62,000 nucleotides of DNA, from NCBI GenBank assembly GCA_963575745.1, contig CAUYUJ010012592.1:324437-386436 (forward strand). Direction: 5' to 3'. How positions within the stretch are numbered: the first letter of the stretch is position 1; the number at the start of each line of letters is the position of its first letter. Below the pieces are notes generated by a model, which saw only the letters and a program-made list of their open reading frames with translations, had not been told where the DNA came from and did no database searches. Positions 44,307-53,582 of this stretch are shown here, piece after piece. The position numbers and the translations under genes were made by a program. This DNA is from Prorocentrum cordatum. Its lineage: Eukaryota > Sar > Dinophyceae > Prorocentrales > Prorocentraceae.

Positions 44307-44368
44307 CATATTCCAGCGTCAGTTGATCAGGGATTGAGTCGGCGCGCTTTGGTCCTTGAGGTCCTTGA

Positions 44369-44825
44369 GGAGGAGGAGGGCGGAGGAGGAGGGCAGAGGA
44401 GGAGGGCGGAGGAGGAGAGGAGGAGGAGGGGGAGGAGGAGGAGGAGGAGGAGGAGGAGGAGAGGAGAAGGAGGAGGTGGAGGCGCCTCTCCGAGGCCGCC
44501 CCGTGGGAGATCGGAGGAACCTCCGTGCCGCGGCGTGGCGCGCGGCCTCGAAGCTGCGCGCGAGAGCTCCCCGGCTCGGCGGGGCGGGCACGGGGCCGGC
44601 CACGGGGCAGCACCGTGGGCGTCCGCGATGGTTGTGGAGGACGATCAATGGACAGGAGGAGGAAGAGGAGGAGGAGGAGGAGGAGGAGGAGGAGGAGGAG
44701 GAGGAGGAGGAGGAGGAGGAGGAGGAGGAGGAGGAGGAGGAGGAGGAGGAGGAGGAGGAGGGGGGGGGAAGGAGGAGGAAGAGGAGGAGGAAGGAGGAGG
44801 AAGGTGGAGGAGGAGGAGGAAACAA
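44369..44825 (+). repeat. GGA microsatellites, 3' flank of LINE
   Basis: Imperfect GGA tract 44369-44475, a GC-rich gap, then almost pure GGA 44650-44825. The first continues the array on the far side of the LINE. Confidence 0.93.
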
Positions 44826-44879
44826 TATTCTTGTGGAGAACGATCAACGGAGAGGAAACATGCTGCCAAATAATTACCA

Positions 44880-44950
44880 GATGTCTAACACACGTGCTAA
44901 ACATGCTTTAAACATGTAAATCACATGTTTTAAACATACCCCGAGCATGC
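44880..44950. repeat. AT-rich palindromic patch
   Basis: TTTAAACATGT and ACATGTTTTAAA (about 44908-44936) form an inverted repeat around AAATC, flanked by further ACATG motifs. Confidence 0.6.
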
Positions 44951-45103
44951 TTCCGACATTTAGATTTTTAACTCACTGATAGGACTGTTGGGGTGTCCAT
45001 TGTCGTGGCATCCACAACGCGATGGGGACAAGGATTACCAGGGGGGCTCTGGGCCAGGGGCCCGGATATCTTCCGGGATGCCATGGCCCCCTCCTCTTGT
45101 TTC

Positions 45104-45303
45104 GGGCCGGACGAAAGGGACGAAAGGGGGGGATTGGGAAAGGGGGGGTTACGAAATCTGCTGCATGCAGCTGGTTTCGGCCCCACCGAGGGGCCCAGTC
45201 CTCGATACATAGCCGCCTCCGGCGCCGGGAGGCGCCGGGAAAATCAGCTACGTGAGCTGATAATCAAACCCCCCCTTTGCTATCCCCCCCTTTCGCCCGG
45301 CCC
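45104..45303 (+). mobile_element. Short inverted-repeat element, family E, copy 3
   Basis: 200 bp. Left end GGGCCGGACGAAAGGGACGA; right end CCCCCCTTTCGCCCGGCCC. Both ends are complete. The interior CTGCATGCAG and AATCAGCTACGTGAGCTGAT motifs are present. Confidence 0.88.
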
Positions 45304-45734
45304 GATTGTTGCGGTGCGTCGCTTCCGCCCCCCCCAATGGCCATGGCCGCAGGTACACCTCGGTCGTTGGAAAAATTTGTATTTTGGGATTCCCAGATTC
45401 CCATCCACTTCAGGCGTCTTCCTGCTTCACGGATCGAGTGGTTGTCCTTGTTTCTCGTCTTCAGGGGGCGGGCGGAAGTCCAATGTACTTCCAGCGCCTT
45501 CCTACGTCATGTTTCTACACACACCGTCCGACCGACGTGCTCCGATGCCGCGCCAGCCAGTGTTCGTCGCCATGGCCGGATTCTCACCGAAATTCTGCAT
45601 GGTCTACGGAGTATGTTTGGTGGCATCTGTTCTTTTTCCCAACCATCCTGTGGTGTTGGGTCCTCGTTTTGAAGAGACGGTGCCCCGCGTTCCCGCCTCC
45701 TTCCTCCCTCCCTCCTCCCCCCTCCTCCCCCTCC
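45304..45734. other. No recognisable gene
   Basis: Short frames only. A run of CCTCC/CTCCC precedes the satellite. Confidence 0.45.
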
Positions 45735-46225
45735 CACACCCACTTCGGTACACCCTTCACACGTTTCGTTGCCCCTTAGGGAGCTCCACCGACGGCCCCA
45801 GTGGCTGCGTTCGCTTTTGCGGCGCATGCGGTTCCACCCCTCACTTTGGCACACCCCTCACACGTTTCGTGGCCCCATAAGGAGCTCCACGGAAGGCCCC
45901 AGTGGCTGCGTTCGCTTTTGCGGCGCATGCGGTTCCACTTCCCGTTTCGGCACACCCCTCACACGTTTCGTGGCCCCTTAGGGAACTCCACGGAAGGCCC
46001 CAGTGGCTGCGTTCGCTTTTGCGGCGCATGCGGTTCCACTCCCCATTTCGGCACACCCCTCACACGTTTCGTGGCCCCATAGGGAGCTCCACCGAAGGTC
46101 CCAGTGGCTGCGTTCGCTTTTGCGGCGCATGCGGTTCCACCCCCCATTTCGGCACACCCCTCGCACGTTTCGTGGCCCCATAGGGAGCTCCACCAAAGGT
46201 CCCAGTGGCTGCGTTCGCTTTTGCG
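45735..46225 (+). repeat. 101-bp satellite, left block
   Basis: About five tandem 101-bp units containing GGGAGCTCCACCGAAGGCCC, CAGTGGCTGCGTTCGCTTTT, GCGGCGCATGCGGTTCCAC and CGGCACACCCCTCACACG. Because 101 is not divisible by three, one open frame threads three units, producing 93-residue overlapping frames that start every 101 bp. They are artefacts. The block stops inside a unit, at TTTTGCG. Confidence 0.95.
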
Positions 46226-46361
46226 TTGACTTTAGGCTCGGGGAGGCTCGGGTCAGGGAACCATAATCATGACAGAAGGGGACGCCCGCGCGCGCTCGCA
46301 GGAACTGCGCGCATCAGAGCGCGCAATTGGATCGTGCGAGCAAAGCGCGTTGGCGACAGCG
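46226..46361 (+). repeat. Split direct repeat A1
   Basis: 136 bp beginning TTGACTTTAGGCTCGGGGAG. It abuts satellite sequence on the left. It contains an ATG (46268) whose frame is open through the repeat but closes at about 46382. Confidence 0.93.
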
Positions 46362-46990
46362 ATCCGGATCCCGCGAAGGACTTGAAAACCTATATCGCGT
46401 TGCGCCAGGTTCTCATGGTGGCATACGCGCGCGCTGGGGTGAAGCCGATTGACCCGGCGCCCGGGACGCCAGAGAAGGCGTCTTCGGATACGACGGATTT
46501 CGTGCAGATTCCGTTGGATGTCGCGATGGCCTACCATTTCCGTTTGGTCAAGTACGCCAGTGCGATGCCGTTCTCGATTGCGCTGCCTAACGTCGTGCGT
46601 CGGGACGAGGAGGAGCGCGCTTGGTGGACGGACAGGGTCCGCACCAGCGAGCTGAGCGTCGGGAAGATAATCCGCGAGGGCTTGCAGACTCGCGAGGTCA
46701 TGTGGAGCCCGCCCTCACCGCCAGCTCCCGGGCCGCAGCGGCCGCCGACGAGCGTCGGGCGGAGCCAGCGGACAGGTGGCAAGGGCGCGCAGTTGGGCGA
46801 TCGGTTGAAAGACGGAACCCAGGTGTGTCGCAAGTTCAACGCCGGGGAGTGCTCCGAGCCGTGCCCTCGCGGGTATAAGCACGTCTGTTCCGTCGTGATC
46901 AACAAGACGGGGCGCTTGTGTGGCATGTCGAACCACTGCGCCCTCAAGTGCACCAGGAGCCCGGGTCTCAGTTTTTGGTTTCCCTGTTAG
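46362..46990 (+). CDS. Gag-like ORF with Cys/His cluster
   Basis: An open frame from the A1 boundary to a TAG at 46990. It begins in mid-protein (DPDPAKDLKTYIALRQVLMV), so the true N-terminus is missing or joined by splicing. The central part is helical. The end carries VCRKFNAGECSEPCPRGYKH followed by VC, then GRLCGMSNHCALKC, giving two Cys/His clusters suited to nucleic-acid binding. In an intact element this product would package RNA. The junction with A1 at 46361/46362 changes frame, suggesting a 5' deletion. Confidence 0.6.
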
Positions 46991-47219
46991 CTTAAAGGGG
47001 GCGGCCCGGGTCCGGGGGCGCCCTGGGTCCGGGAAAGGCGACGGTTAGCGCCGAATGTTCGGAACACCCGGCGTTGTAGTTTGCGACGCGAGGAACGCGA
47101 GCGGGGGCGCGGCCGACGGCGGCAAGCGCGGCCGCAAGGGCGATTGAAACGCACCCGCTGCCGCGCCGCCCGCCGCGGCAGAAGGGGCAGTCACCAGTGG
47201 GGTCGCGTGCCCCAGCGTC

Positions 47220-49607
47220 GTGGGCGTGCGATGGAACCAGGCGGACATCGCTGTGAAAATTCGGAAGTCCTTTCCGGAAGAGTGGCTGGTGGGCGTTCCC
47301 ATCCCGTTCTTGCAAGACTTGTTGAATACTTCGCCATTCGTTGATTTCGCCATCTGGGCGGAGCTGCAGGACGAAGGACTACCTCTGGGCAGAAATTCCA
47401 AGGGGCGCGCGAGCGCCGTGTTGGGTCGCCAGGCAGGCGTGCTCGACCACGGGCTAGCGCTGGCGCCGGTTATCGAACTCGGCGTGGGGGGGCGGGCACA
47501 CCTCGCTCAATGCATCGAATTCGCGAGCGCGGGGCGATTGCCATTCGACGATGAGTACATGGCACCCGTTGATTTGAAGTATGCTGCCTTTGCCACGGTT
47601 GCGTTCGCGTGGGCCGGTGGTAATCGGCTGAGGCAGTGGCGCGAGTCTTGCGCCGGGGCGTTGAAGGAGCTTAGTCAAAGGCTGGCGCCGGTGTCCCGCG
47701 CCCTTCGGCTCTGGCAAAGCCCCTCAGTACATGCCGTGGCGCAGAACACCCACATCGCGCTGATTTGTGTTCTGACTTGGGTGATGGGTTGGCCGGATTG
47801 GCAGCTGGCCCAGAGATTTGTGACCGGCTTCAATATCGTGGGGCGATTGGAGGAGACGGGTGTCTGGGAGCGGTGCGAAAGTTCGGAACCTGTTTCTGAA
47901 GACCGCTCGTTGGCGGAGTCCACCGCGCTTTTACGTTCCAGGGGCAAGCGACGGGTTGATCCTGAGGCTGAGTTTCTTTGGGAATCATGCTTGAGGGAAT
48001 GCGAGAAGGGCTGGGCTGCTCCTCCGGCGTCGCTGGCCGCGATGGACCGCGAGTACGGCGCCGGGCGCTGGGCGGCCGTGCCGTCGTTCGTGCACGCGCA
48101 GCAGAACGGCAAGCGTCGGCGGATAGACGACGCTAAAGCCGGTGGGCAGAACGGCGCGACGGTGTACCCTGAGAAGTGGCACTTGCCATCAGCGTTCACG
48201 CCTGCATTGCATGGCAAAGTCTTGAGGCAGCGGTCGGGAGGTACGCCAAACACCGGAGGTGGCCTTTTCCCCCTCCCCGCCGGCCGGTGTGTCGCGGGTT
48301 TCCCGCGGGCCGTTCCCCCGGGTCCGTTCGTGTGGGCCTAGTGGGCCCCTCCGGTGTCCAAGGGGCGTGGTCCGGCCCGGTGTTTGGCGTGCGCCCTCAG
48401 GCAGGAAGCTGCGGCGGGAGGCTTTGCCGACGAGGGCTTAACCCTTGAGGCTGGAGGCGAGGACCTGCCGGACGCATACAGGTCCGTGCCGGTCAATCCC
48501 GCGCAGCTGCGATATAACGTCATTGCGGCGCGGGAACCGCGCAGCGGGGAGTGGCGATACTTGACTGCATTCGCCATGCTGTTCGGCTTGTCGTCGAGTG
48601 TTATGAATTTCATGCGGTGGTCTGCCTTTCTGGAAGCCGCTGCCAGGCGCGTGGCGGCATTGTTGCACACAATGCATGTCGATGATGGCAGTCTTGGGGA
48701 CCTCGGATTGGCGAAAGGCTCGGGACAGGCTTTACTCAACGTCTTGTTTTCGGAGTTGGGTACCCCGAATGCCAGCGCGAAGCAGCAGCGCATGGCCGCC
48801 ACTGGGGCATTCTTGGGAGTCGATCGCGACGTGTCTCGGGTTTTTGAAGGCAGAGGGGTGGTCTCCTTTTGGCCGAAGGCCAGCATGATTGACAAAATCA
48901 AAGGCCTGCTCGCGGAGCACCGTGCGCGGAACAGCCTGACACCAGCGGAGGCCTCGAAGCTCCGGGGCATTCTGCAGTGGTCGTCCTCCGCGATGTTCAA
49001 CGGCGTCGGCGGCGCCGCGATGGCGCCGCTGAAGCAGAGGCAGTGCACTGACGCGCCTCCGTGGGCGTTATCCCACGCGATTCGGCGGTGCTTCGATTAC
49101 TTCGAATTTGTAGTGGACCTTGCCCCGGAGAGAAGCGTCGACGTGAGCCCGCCCTCGTGTCCGCTGATTGTGATCGCAAGCGACGCGCGGGCTGACGGGG
49201 CGACCGCGCCCACAGGCGGCTACCTCCTGGTCGATTGCTTGACAGGGGAGCGCGTGGGAGGATGGTGTGTATTCGACGATGCCACACTCGCGGAGTGGGG
49301 TTTCTCGCCGGAGGACCGGGAGAGGGGCGCGAATCAGATCGCCCTCTGCGAGGGGGCCATGGTCCCCATTGTCCTGGCGCAAGAGGCGCGGAGGTGCCGA
49401 GGGAGGCGCATCCTGTGGGTGCTTGACAACACGAGCGCTCTCCACAGCTTCGTGAGTGGCAGGTGCGACCATGCTACCCTGGACCGGAGCGTCAAGCTTA
49501 TGAATTTCTTCAAGGCGCGCGCCGCGAGGGCAAATCGCGGGGGGGCGCGCCGCGCAGCGTGTCGCGCCAGTTTCACTGCGACATGTCCACCTGGCTCGAG
49601 TGGGTAG
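47220..49607 (+). pseudogene. DIRS-type reverse transcriptase and RNase H, one in-frame stop
   Basis: One frame with a TAG at 48339-48341. The N-terminal 250 residues have no named domain but include MGWPDWQLAQRFVTGFNIVG, as in related RTs. RT starts at KRRRIDDAKAGGQNGATVYP. After the stop come GGEDLPDAYRSVPVNPAQLR (palm motif A, Asp), FGLSSSVMNFMRW (motif B) and LLHTMHVDDGSLGDL (motif C with the Asp pair, near 48676). About 50 residues around the stop look extraneous. RNase H follows: LIVIASDARADG, QIALCEGAMVPI and ILWVLDNTSALHSF hold its acidic residues. The protein would copy element RNA into DNA. The catalytic residues look intact apart from the stop and a terminal frameshift. Confidence 0.75.
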
Positions 49608-49756
49608 ACTCGAAAAGCAACTGGTCGGACGGGATCTCACGGCGCGCCGTGCGCGCGCGGGGGCGGCCTTCCCCCGAGTCGTCCACTCGCGCGGTGCCAG
49701 GCGGCTCGGCGAGGATAGCTTCGCCCGGGAGAATGGTTTTCGTACCGGCGAGGTGA
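49566..49756 (+). pseudogene. Frameshifted C-terminus of RNase H
   Basis: In the neighbouring frame, QFHCDMSTWLEWVDSKSNWS followed by DGISR matches the usual end of DIRS-type RNase H (x-W-V-x-S-K-x-N-x-A-D-x-x-S-R). The change of frame occurs around 49545, inside a GC-rich AAATCGCGGGGGGGCGCG run, probably a homopolymer indel. Confidence 0.6.
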
Positions 49757-50061
49757 GAGTGGACCCGGCCGCGTGGCGCGGGTGATTACTAGACGCGTGG
49801 CGTTGGGTGCTACGGCGCGCGGAAGGCGCGATCCGCGAGGGCAATTCGCGGGGGGTGGGCCGCGGCGTGCAGCGTGCCGCGCCAGGCTCAGTGGATTCGC
49901 CGTAAAGAAGGAGTCCGCGCAGGAGAGGTGAGCGCGGGCCCAGCCGCGGGGCACGGGCATGCCTCAGACACGGGGCGCCGTGTACATCGACGCGCGATTG
50001 CGGAGCGGCGTCGGACCCAGAACAGCGTTGGGGGTGCAGAAACGCGGAGCCAGAGCAGCGT

Positions 50062-50399
50062 TGGGGAGAGCGGCATTACTGGCGAGCCACGCCAGGGTCT
50101 TGCCTTCTTCACGCAGGTGTTCCATTCGGGGGGTTTGGTCACCCCAAGGTCGTTCTGCACCCCCGGAGCACCGTTACACTTTCTGGGGTCGGGGGACGGG
50201 GTATGGGTTGGGGGAATGGGTGGGAGGATGGGGCCGTCGCGCGCCGTGTTCGCAGGTGGAGCGCGCGCGCGCGCGCGGAGGAGCGGGCCGCCCGCGTGCG
50301 CTTCGCGCCGCGGCGGGGCGCGTGCGATTCGCGGCGCGCGAAAGTTGCCAGGGGCCGCGCAGGGCGCGGCGCGGGGAATAGGCTGTCGGTGATTATGCG
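50062..50399 (+). repeat. Split direct repeat B1
   Basis: 338 bp from TGGGGAGAGCGGCATTACTG to GTCGGTGATTATGCG, immediately followed by A2. Confidence 0.93.
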
Positions 50400-50535
50400 T
50401 TGACTTTAGGCTCGGGGAGGCTCGGGTCAGGGAACCATAATCATGACAGAAGGGGACGCCCGCGCGCGCTCGCAGGGACTGCGCGCATCAGAGCGCGCAA
50501 TTGGATCGTGCGAGCAAAGCGCGTTGGCGACAGCG
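50400..50535 (+). repeat. Split direct repeat A2
   Basis: 136 bp, same as A1 except GGGACTG for GGAACTG. An ATG-led frame from 50443 stays open through A2 into the spacer, to 50784 (113 residues), with no recognisable domain. Confidence 0.93.
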
Positions 50536-50904
50536 GTTGCTGTTGGTTTGTTTCCCACCCACCACACCCTGGGCCCCGGTGGGGTTACCGGGGAGAATTT
50601 GGGATGGGCGCCGGCGTGGACTTCGCCGTGCAAGAGGCGATGCGCACCGGCTGCGAGGGGTCCTGCCTCGGGTCGGCCGAACGTGTGCGTCGCAGGTGCG
50701 AGAACGCCGCGCAGGTCAGCGCGTGCGGGGAGGGGGCCTTCCTTCCCTGGTGGCCGCTGGCAGCGGTCGCATCACCAGGTGTAACGTCTGACAGGTGCGC
50801 GACATGTTTTGCGCGCGCGAACACGCCCGCCGTATCCCGACCCCCGGTGGGGTGCTCGGGTCGGCGAGGGCGGCGCCGGACGCCGGCAGTGTTCGCTTTC
50901 CCCG
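50536..50904 (+). other. Spacer between A2 and B2
   Basis: 369 bp of GC-rich sequence beginning GTTGCTGTTGGTTTGTTTCC. It is absent after A1, where gag-like sequence follows at once, so it may be the original 5' leader deleted from the left end. No domain seen. Confidence 0.6.
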
Positions 50905-51242
50905 TGGGGAGAGCGGCATTACTGGCGAGCCACGCCAGGGTCTTGCCTTCTTCACGCAGGTGTTCCATTCGGGGGGTTTGGTCACCCCAAGGTCGTTCTG
51001 CACCCCCGGAGCACCGTTGCACTTTCTGGGGTCGGGGGACGGGGTATGGGTTGGGGGAATGGGTGGGAGGATGGGGCCGTCGCGCGCCGTGTTCGCAGGT
51101 GGAGCGCGCGCGCGCGCGCGGAGGAGCGGGCCGCCCGCGTGCGCTTCGCGCCGCGGCGGGGCGCGTGCGATTCGCGGCGCGCGAAAGTTGCCAGGAGCCG
51201 CGCAGGGCGCGGCGCGGGGAATAGGCTGTCGGTGATTATGCG
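50905..51242 (+). repeat. Split direct repeat B2
   Basis: 338-bp copy of B1 (GTTGCAC for GTTACAC, CAGGAGC for CAGGGGC). It abuts the satellite at ..TTATGCG / GCGCATGC. Confidence 0.93.
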
Positions 51243-52450
51243 GCGCATGCAGTTCCACCCCCCATTTTGGCACACCCCACACACGTTTCGTGGCCCCATA
51301 GGGAGCTCCACCGACGGCCCCAGTGGCTGCGTTCGCTTTTGCGGCGCATGCGGTTCCACCCCCCATTCGGCACACCCCTCACACGTTTCGTGGCCCCATA
51401 GGGAGCTCCACCGAAGGCCCCAGTGGCTGCGTTCGCTTTTGCGGCGCATGCGGTTCCACCCCCCATTTCGGCACACCCCTCACACGTTTCGTGGCCCCTT
51501 AGGGAGCTCCACCAAAGGTCCCAGTGGCTGCGTTCGCTTTTGCGGCGCATGCGGTTCCACCCCCCACTTTGGCACACCCCTCACACGTTTCGTGGCCCCA
51601 TAGGGAGCTCCACCGAAGGCCCCAGTGGCTGCGTTCGCTTTTGCGGCGCATGCGGTTCCACCCCCCATTTCGGCACACCCCTCACACGTTTCGTGGCCCC
51701 ATAGGGAGCTCCACCGAAGGCCCCAGTGGCTGCGTTCGCTTTTGCGGCGCATGCGGTTCCACCCCCCATCGGCACACCCCTCACACGTTTCGTGGCCCCA
51801 GCTCCCCCCCAGTGGCTGCGTTCGCTTTTGCGGCGCATGGTTCCACCCCCATTTCGGCACACCCCTCACACGCTTCGTGGCCCCATAGGGAGCTCCACCA
51901 AAGGTCCCAGTGGCTGCGTTCGCTTTTGCTGCGCATGCGGTTCAACCCCCCATTTTGGCACACCCCTCACACGTTTCGTGGCCCCTTAGGGAGCTCCACC
52001 GACGGCCCCAGTGGCTGCGTTCGCATGCGGTTCCACCCCCATTTCGGCACACCCCTCAAACGTTTCGTGGCCCCATAGGGAGCTCCACCAATGGTCCTAG
52101 TGGCTGCGTTCGCTTTTGCGGCGCATGCAGTTCCACCCCCCATGTCAGCACACCCCTCAAACGTTTCGTGGCCCCATAGGGAGCTCCACCGAAGGCCCCA
52201 GTGGCTGCGTTCGCATGCGGTTCCACCCCCCATTTTTGGCACACCCCTCACACGTTTCGTGGCCCCTTAGGGAACTCCACCGAAGGCCCCAGTGGCTGCG
52301 TTCGCATGCGGTTCCACCCTCCATTTCGGCACACCCCTCGCACGTTTCGTGGTCTGAGGCGGCACCACCGAATGCCGCAGCGGCATGTTCGGCATGTCGG
52401 TGTTGCCCCATGTCTGTACACCCCTCACACGTTTCGTGGCCCCATAGGGA
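51243..52450 (+). repeat. 101-bp satellite, right block
   Basis: About twelve units continuing in register from the left block. Some units have internal deletions (near 51795-51840; several after 52010 lack CTTTTGCGGC). Units decay rightward, with a diverged segment at 52340-52450. Confidence 0.95.
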
Positions 52451-52513
52451 GCTCCACCGAAAGCCCCAGTGTCAGGGTTCGCATGGCGGCCTTGGGCCAT
52501 TTCGGCACACCCC

Positions 52514-52771
52514 TCACGAGGATCGTGGCCCCATGGGAGCCCCACCGATGTCGCCCGTGGCAGCATCCTTCATGGCTCTCAGAGCCCTCTCCTGCTTCTG
52601 CTCCTCGGTCAGGGGGACGCCGTCCTCGTCGTCGTCGGCGCCCGCGAAGACGGCCACGAACGTGTCCCTGAGCATGTCGGGCCCCGGCGGGGAGCCATGG
52701 CTACATAGGGAGCGCGGGCGAAGATGGTATTCACAATTGCGGTATTCACAACTGCGTATGGTTGGGTCCAT
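52514..52771 (-). CDS. Possible minus-strand coding fragment with acidic/charged tail
   Basis: The minus frame reads SPPGPDMLRDTFVAVFAGAD, DDEDGVPLTEEQKQERALRA, MKDAATGDI and then runs into satellite-derived GGAPMG. The composition is protein-like and distinct from shadow frames. No family recognised. Possibly a last exon captured by the satellite edge. Confidence 0.35.
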   Translation of the reverse strand: MDPTIRSCEYRNCEYHLRPRSLCSHGSPPGPDMLRDTFVAVFAGADDDEDGVPLTEEQKQERALRAMKDAATGDIGGAPMGPRSS

Positions 52772-52779
52772 CGCCAGGC

Positions 52780-53187
52780 TAATTTTTCTCTGCGATTGTC
52801 GGCTGTCCCGTGGTCGTTCCGTGGTTTGGCTCGTTCGGTTGGTCCCATGGGGTGTCGTGGTGGCGTCGTGGGATTGTGGCGTCTTGGATTGGTGTGAGAC
52901 GGTTGTGCCGATGGGTGTCCCAATTGATTTGCGACAATATGCCGACGGGAGTCGTCCTGCTCATTGCGGCTCGAGCACGGCGCAGGCTCGGCATGTGATG
53001 ACCCGTTCAGTTAGTGTACGTACCACTTGATCTGTTGTGGTGCCCCGATGGATCTACGTCCACTTGTTCAATTGTGTATGTACCGATGTCCTCCAATATG
53101 GTGTTCTGAGTTCTAATGGCGTTCTCCCTTTGGTCATCTCCATCGCCAATGTCTGCAATACTCTTCATCTTCGTCGCCGGCAATTTG
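52780..53187. other. No recognisable gene
   Basis: GTCGTGG-type short repeats around 52820-52880. Otherwise nothing nameable. Confidence 0.45.
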
Positions 53188-53203
53188 TATGTATGTATGT
53201 ATG

Positions 53204-53278
<75 letters not shown>
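53188..53278. repeat. GTAT then (AT)n microsatellite
   Basis: Five GTAT units lead into about 35 AT units. The alternating Ile/Tyr frames are artefacts. Confidence 0.97.
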
Positions 53279-53363
53279 TATCTATATATGGATATACAGT
53301 CGTCCTCTTCAGTGCGAAGTTTCGCTGCTCAGTGCATCGCGCCATGGTGCCATTTGCACATAG

Positions 53364-53582
53364 ACGTGCTCGTGCTTCAGCGAGCTGTCCAAGAAAAGTA
53401 GCCTCCAGAATGGCGCCTATATGCTTGGTACGCCAGTCTTCCGGAAAACGCTGGCTGAGTTCTTGTCCAAGCAGTATGGCAAAACCGTCGATTGGAGCTT
53501 GGGAGAGGAAATGCCATCAGGGTACGGGAAAGGCAAGTCGGAGTCAGGAGCCGGAACAGAAGGCCACGGCGGTTGCTGGTAG
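53364..53582 (+). CDS. Possible terminal exon, unidentified protein
   Basis: After a TAG at 53361-53363 that could be a splice acceptor, the frame reads SCFSELSKKSSLQNGAYMLG, TPVFRKTLAEFLSKQYGKTV, DWSLGEEMPSGYGKGKSESG and ends GCW-stop at 53582. Composition and hydrophobic spacing look like a real C-terminus with a Gly/Ser/Lys-rich tail. I do not recognise the family. No partner exon is visible upstream because of the AT array. Confidence 0.4.
   Translation, partial: TCSCFSELSKKSSLQNGAYMLGTPVFRKTLAEFLSKQYGKTVDWSLGEEMPSGYGKGKSESGAGTEGHGGCW

Larger units (their letters stand above)
38201..44368 (+). mobile_element. Near full-length LINE-type (non-LTR) retrotransposon
   Basis: 6.2 kb from the spliced leader to a short 3' tandem, GGTCCTTGA x2 (44351-44368). 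The order of domains is: ORF1 with a CxxC motif and coiled coil; AP-type endonuclease; reverse transcriptase; CCHC-like knuckle; RNase H; C-terminal CxxC. It carries several in-frame stops, at least three frame changes and an apparent deletion in the RT core, so it is inactive. It sits between two GGA tracts, consistent with insertion into a GGA microsatellite; this makes any target duplication unreadable. Confidence 0.88.
46226..51242 (+). mobile_element. Retrotransposon with split direct repeats (DIRS/PAT/Ngaro-like), nested in satellite
   Basis: Structure: A1 (46226-46361), gag-like and RT-RNase H frames, B1 (50062-50399) joined directly to A2 (50400-50535), a 369-bp spacer, B2 (50905-51242). 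A1 and A2 are 136 bp each with one difference seen; B1 and B2 are 338 bp each with two seen. Removing 46226-51242 rejoins the 101-bp satellite unit exactly (..TTTTGCG + GCGCATGC..), so there is no target-site duplication. Known: split repeats without duplication are the hallmark of elements integrated by a tyrosine recombinase through a circular intermediate. No recombinase ORF is visible, so the copy is non-autonomous or deleted. Confidence 0.85.

Noticed and set aside
45801-46082. 93-residue frame repeated many times in 45.8-46.2 and 51.4-52.2 kb
   Set aside because: A periodic consequence of a 101-bp satellite unit; each unit is read in a different frame.
46226-51242. LTR retrotransposon
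   Set aside because: The repeats are not two identical terminal blocks. A and B occur separately at the ends and joined internally, and there is no target-site duplication.
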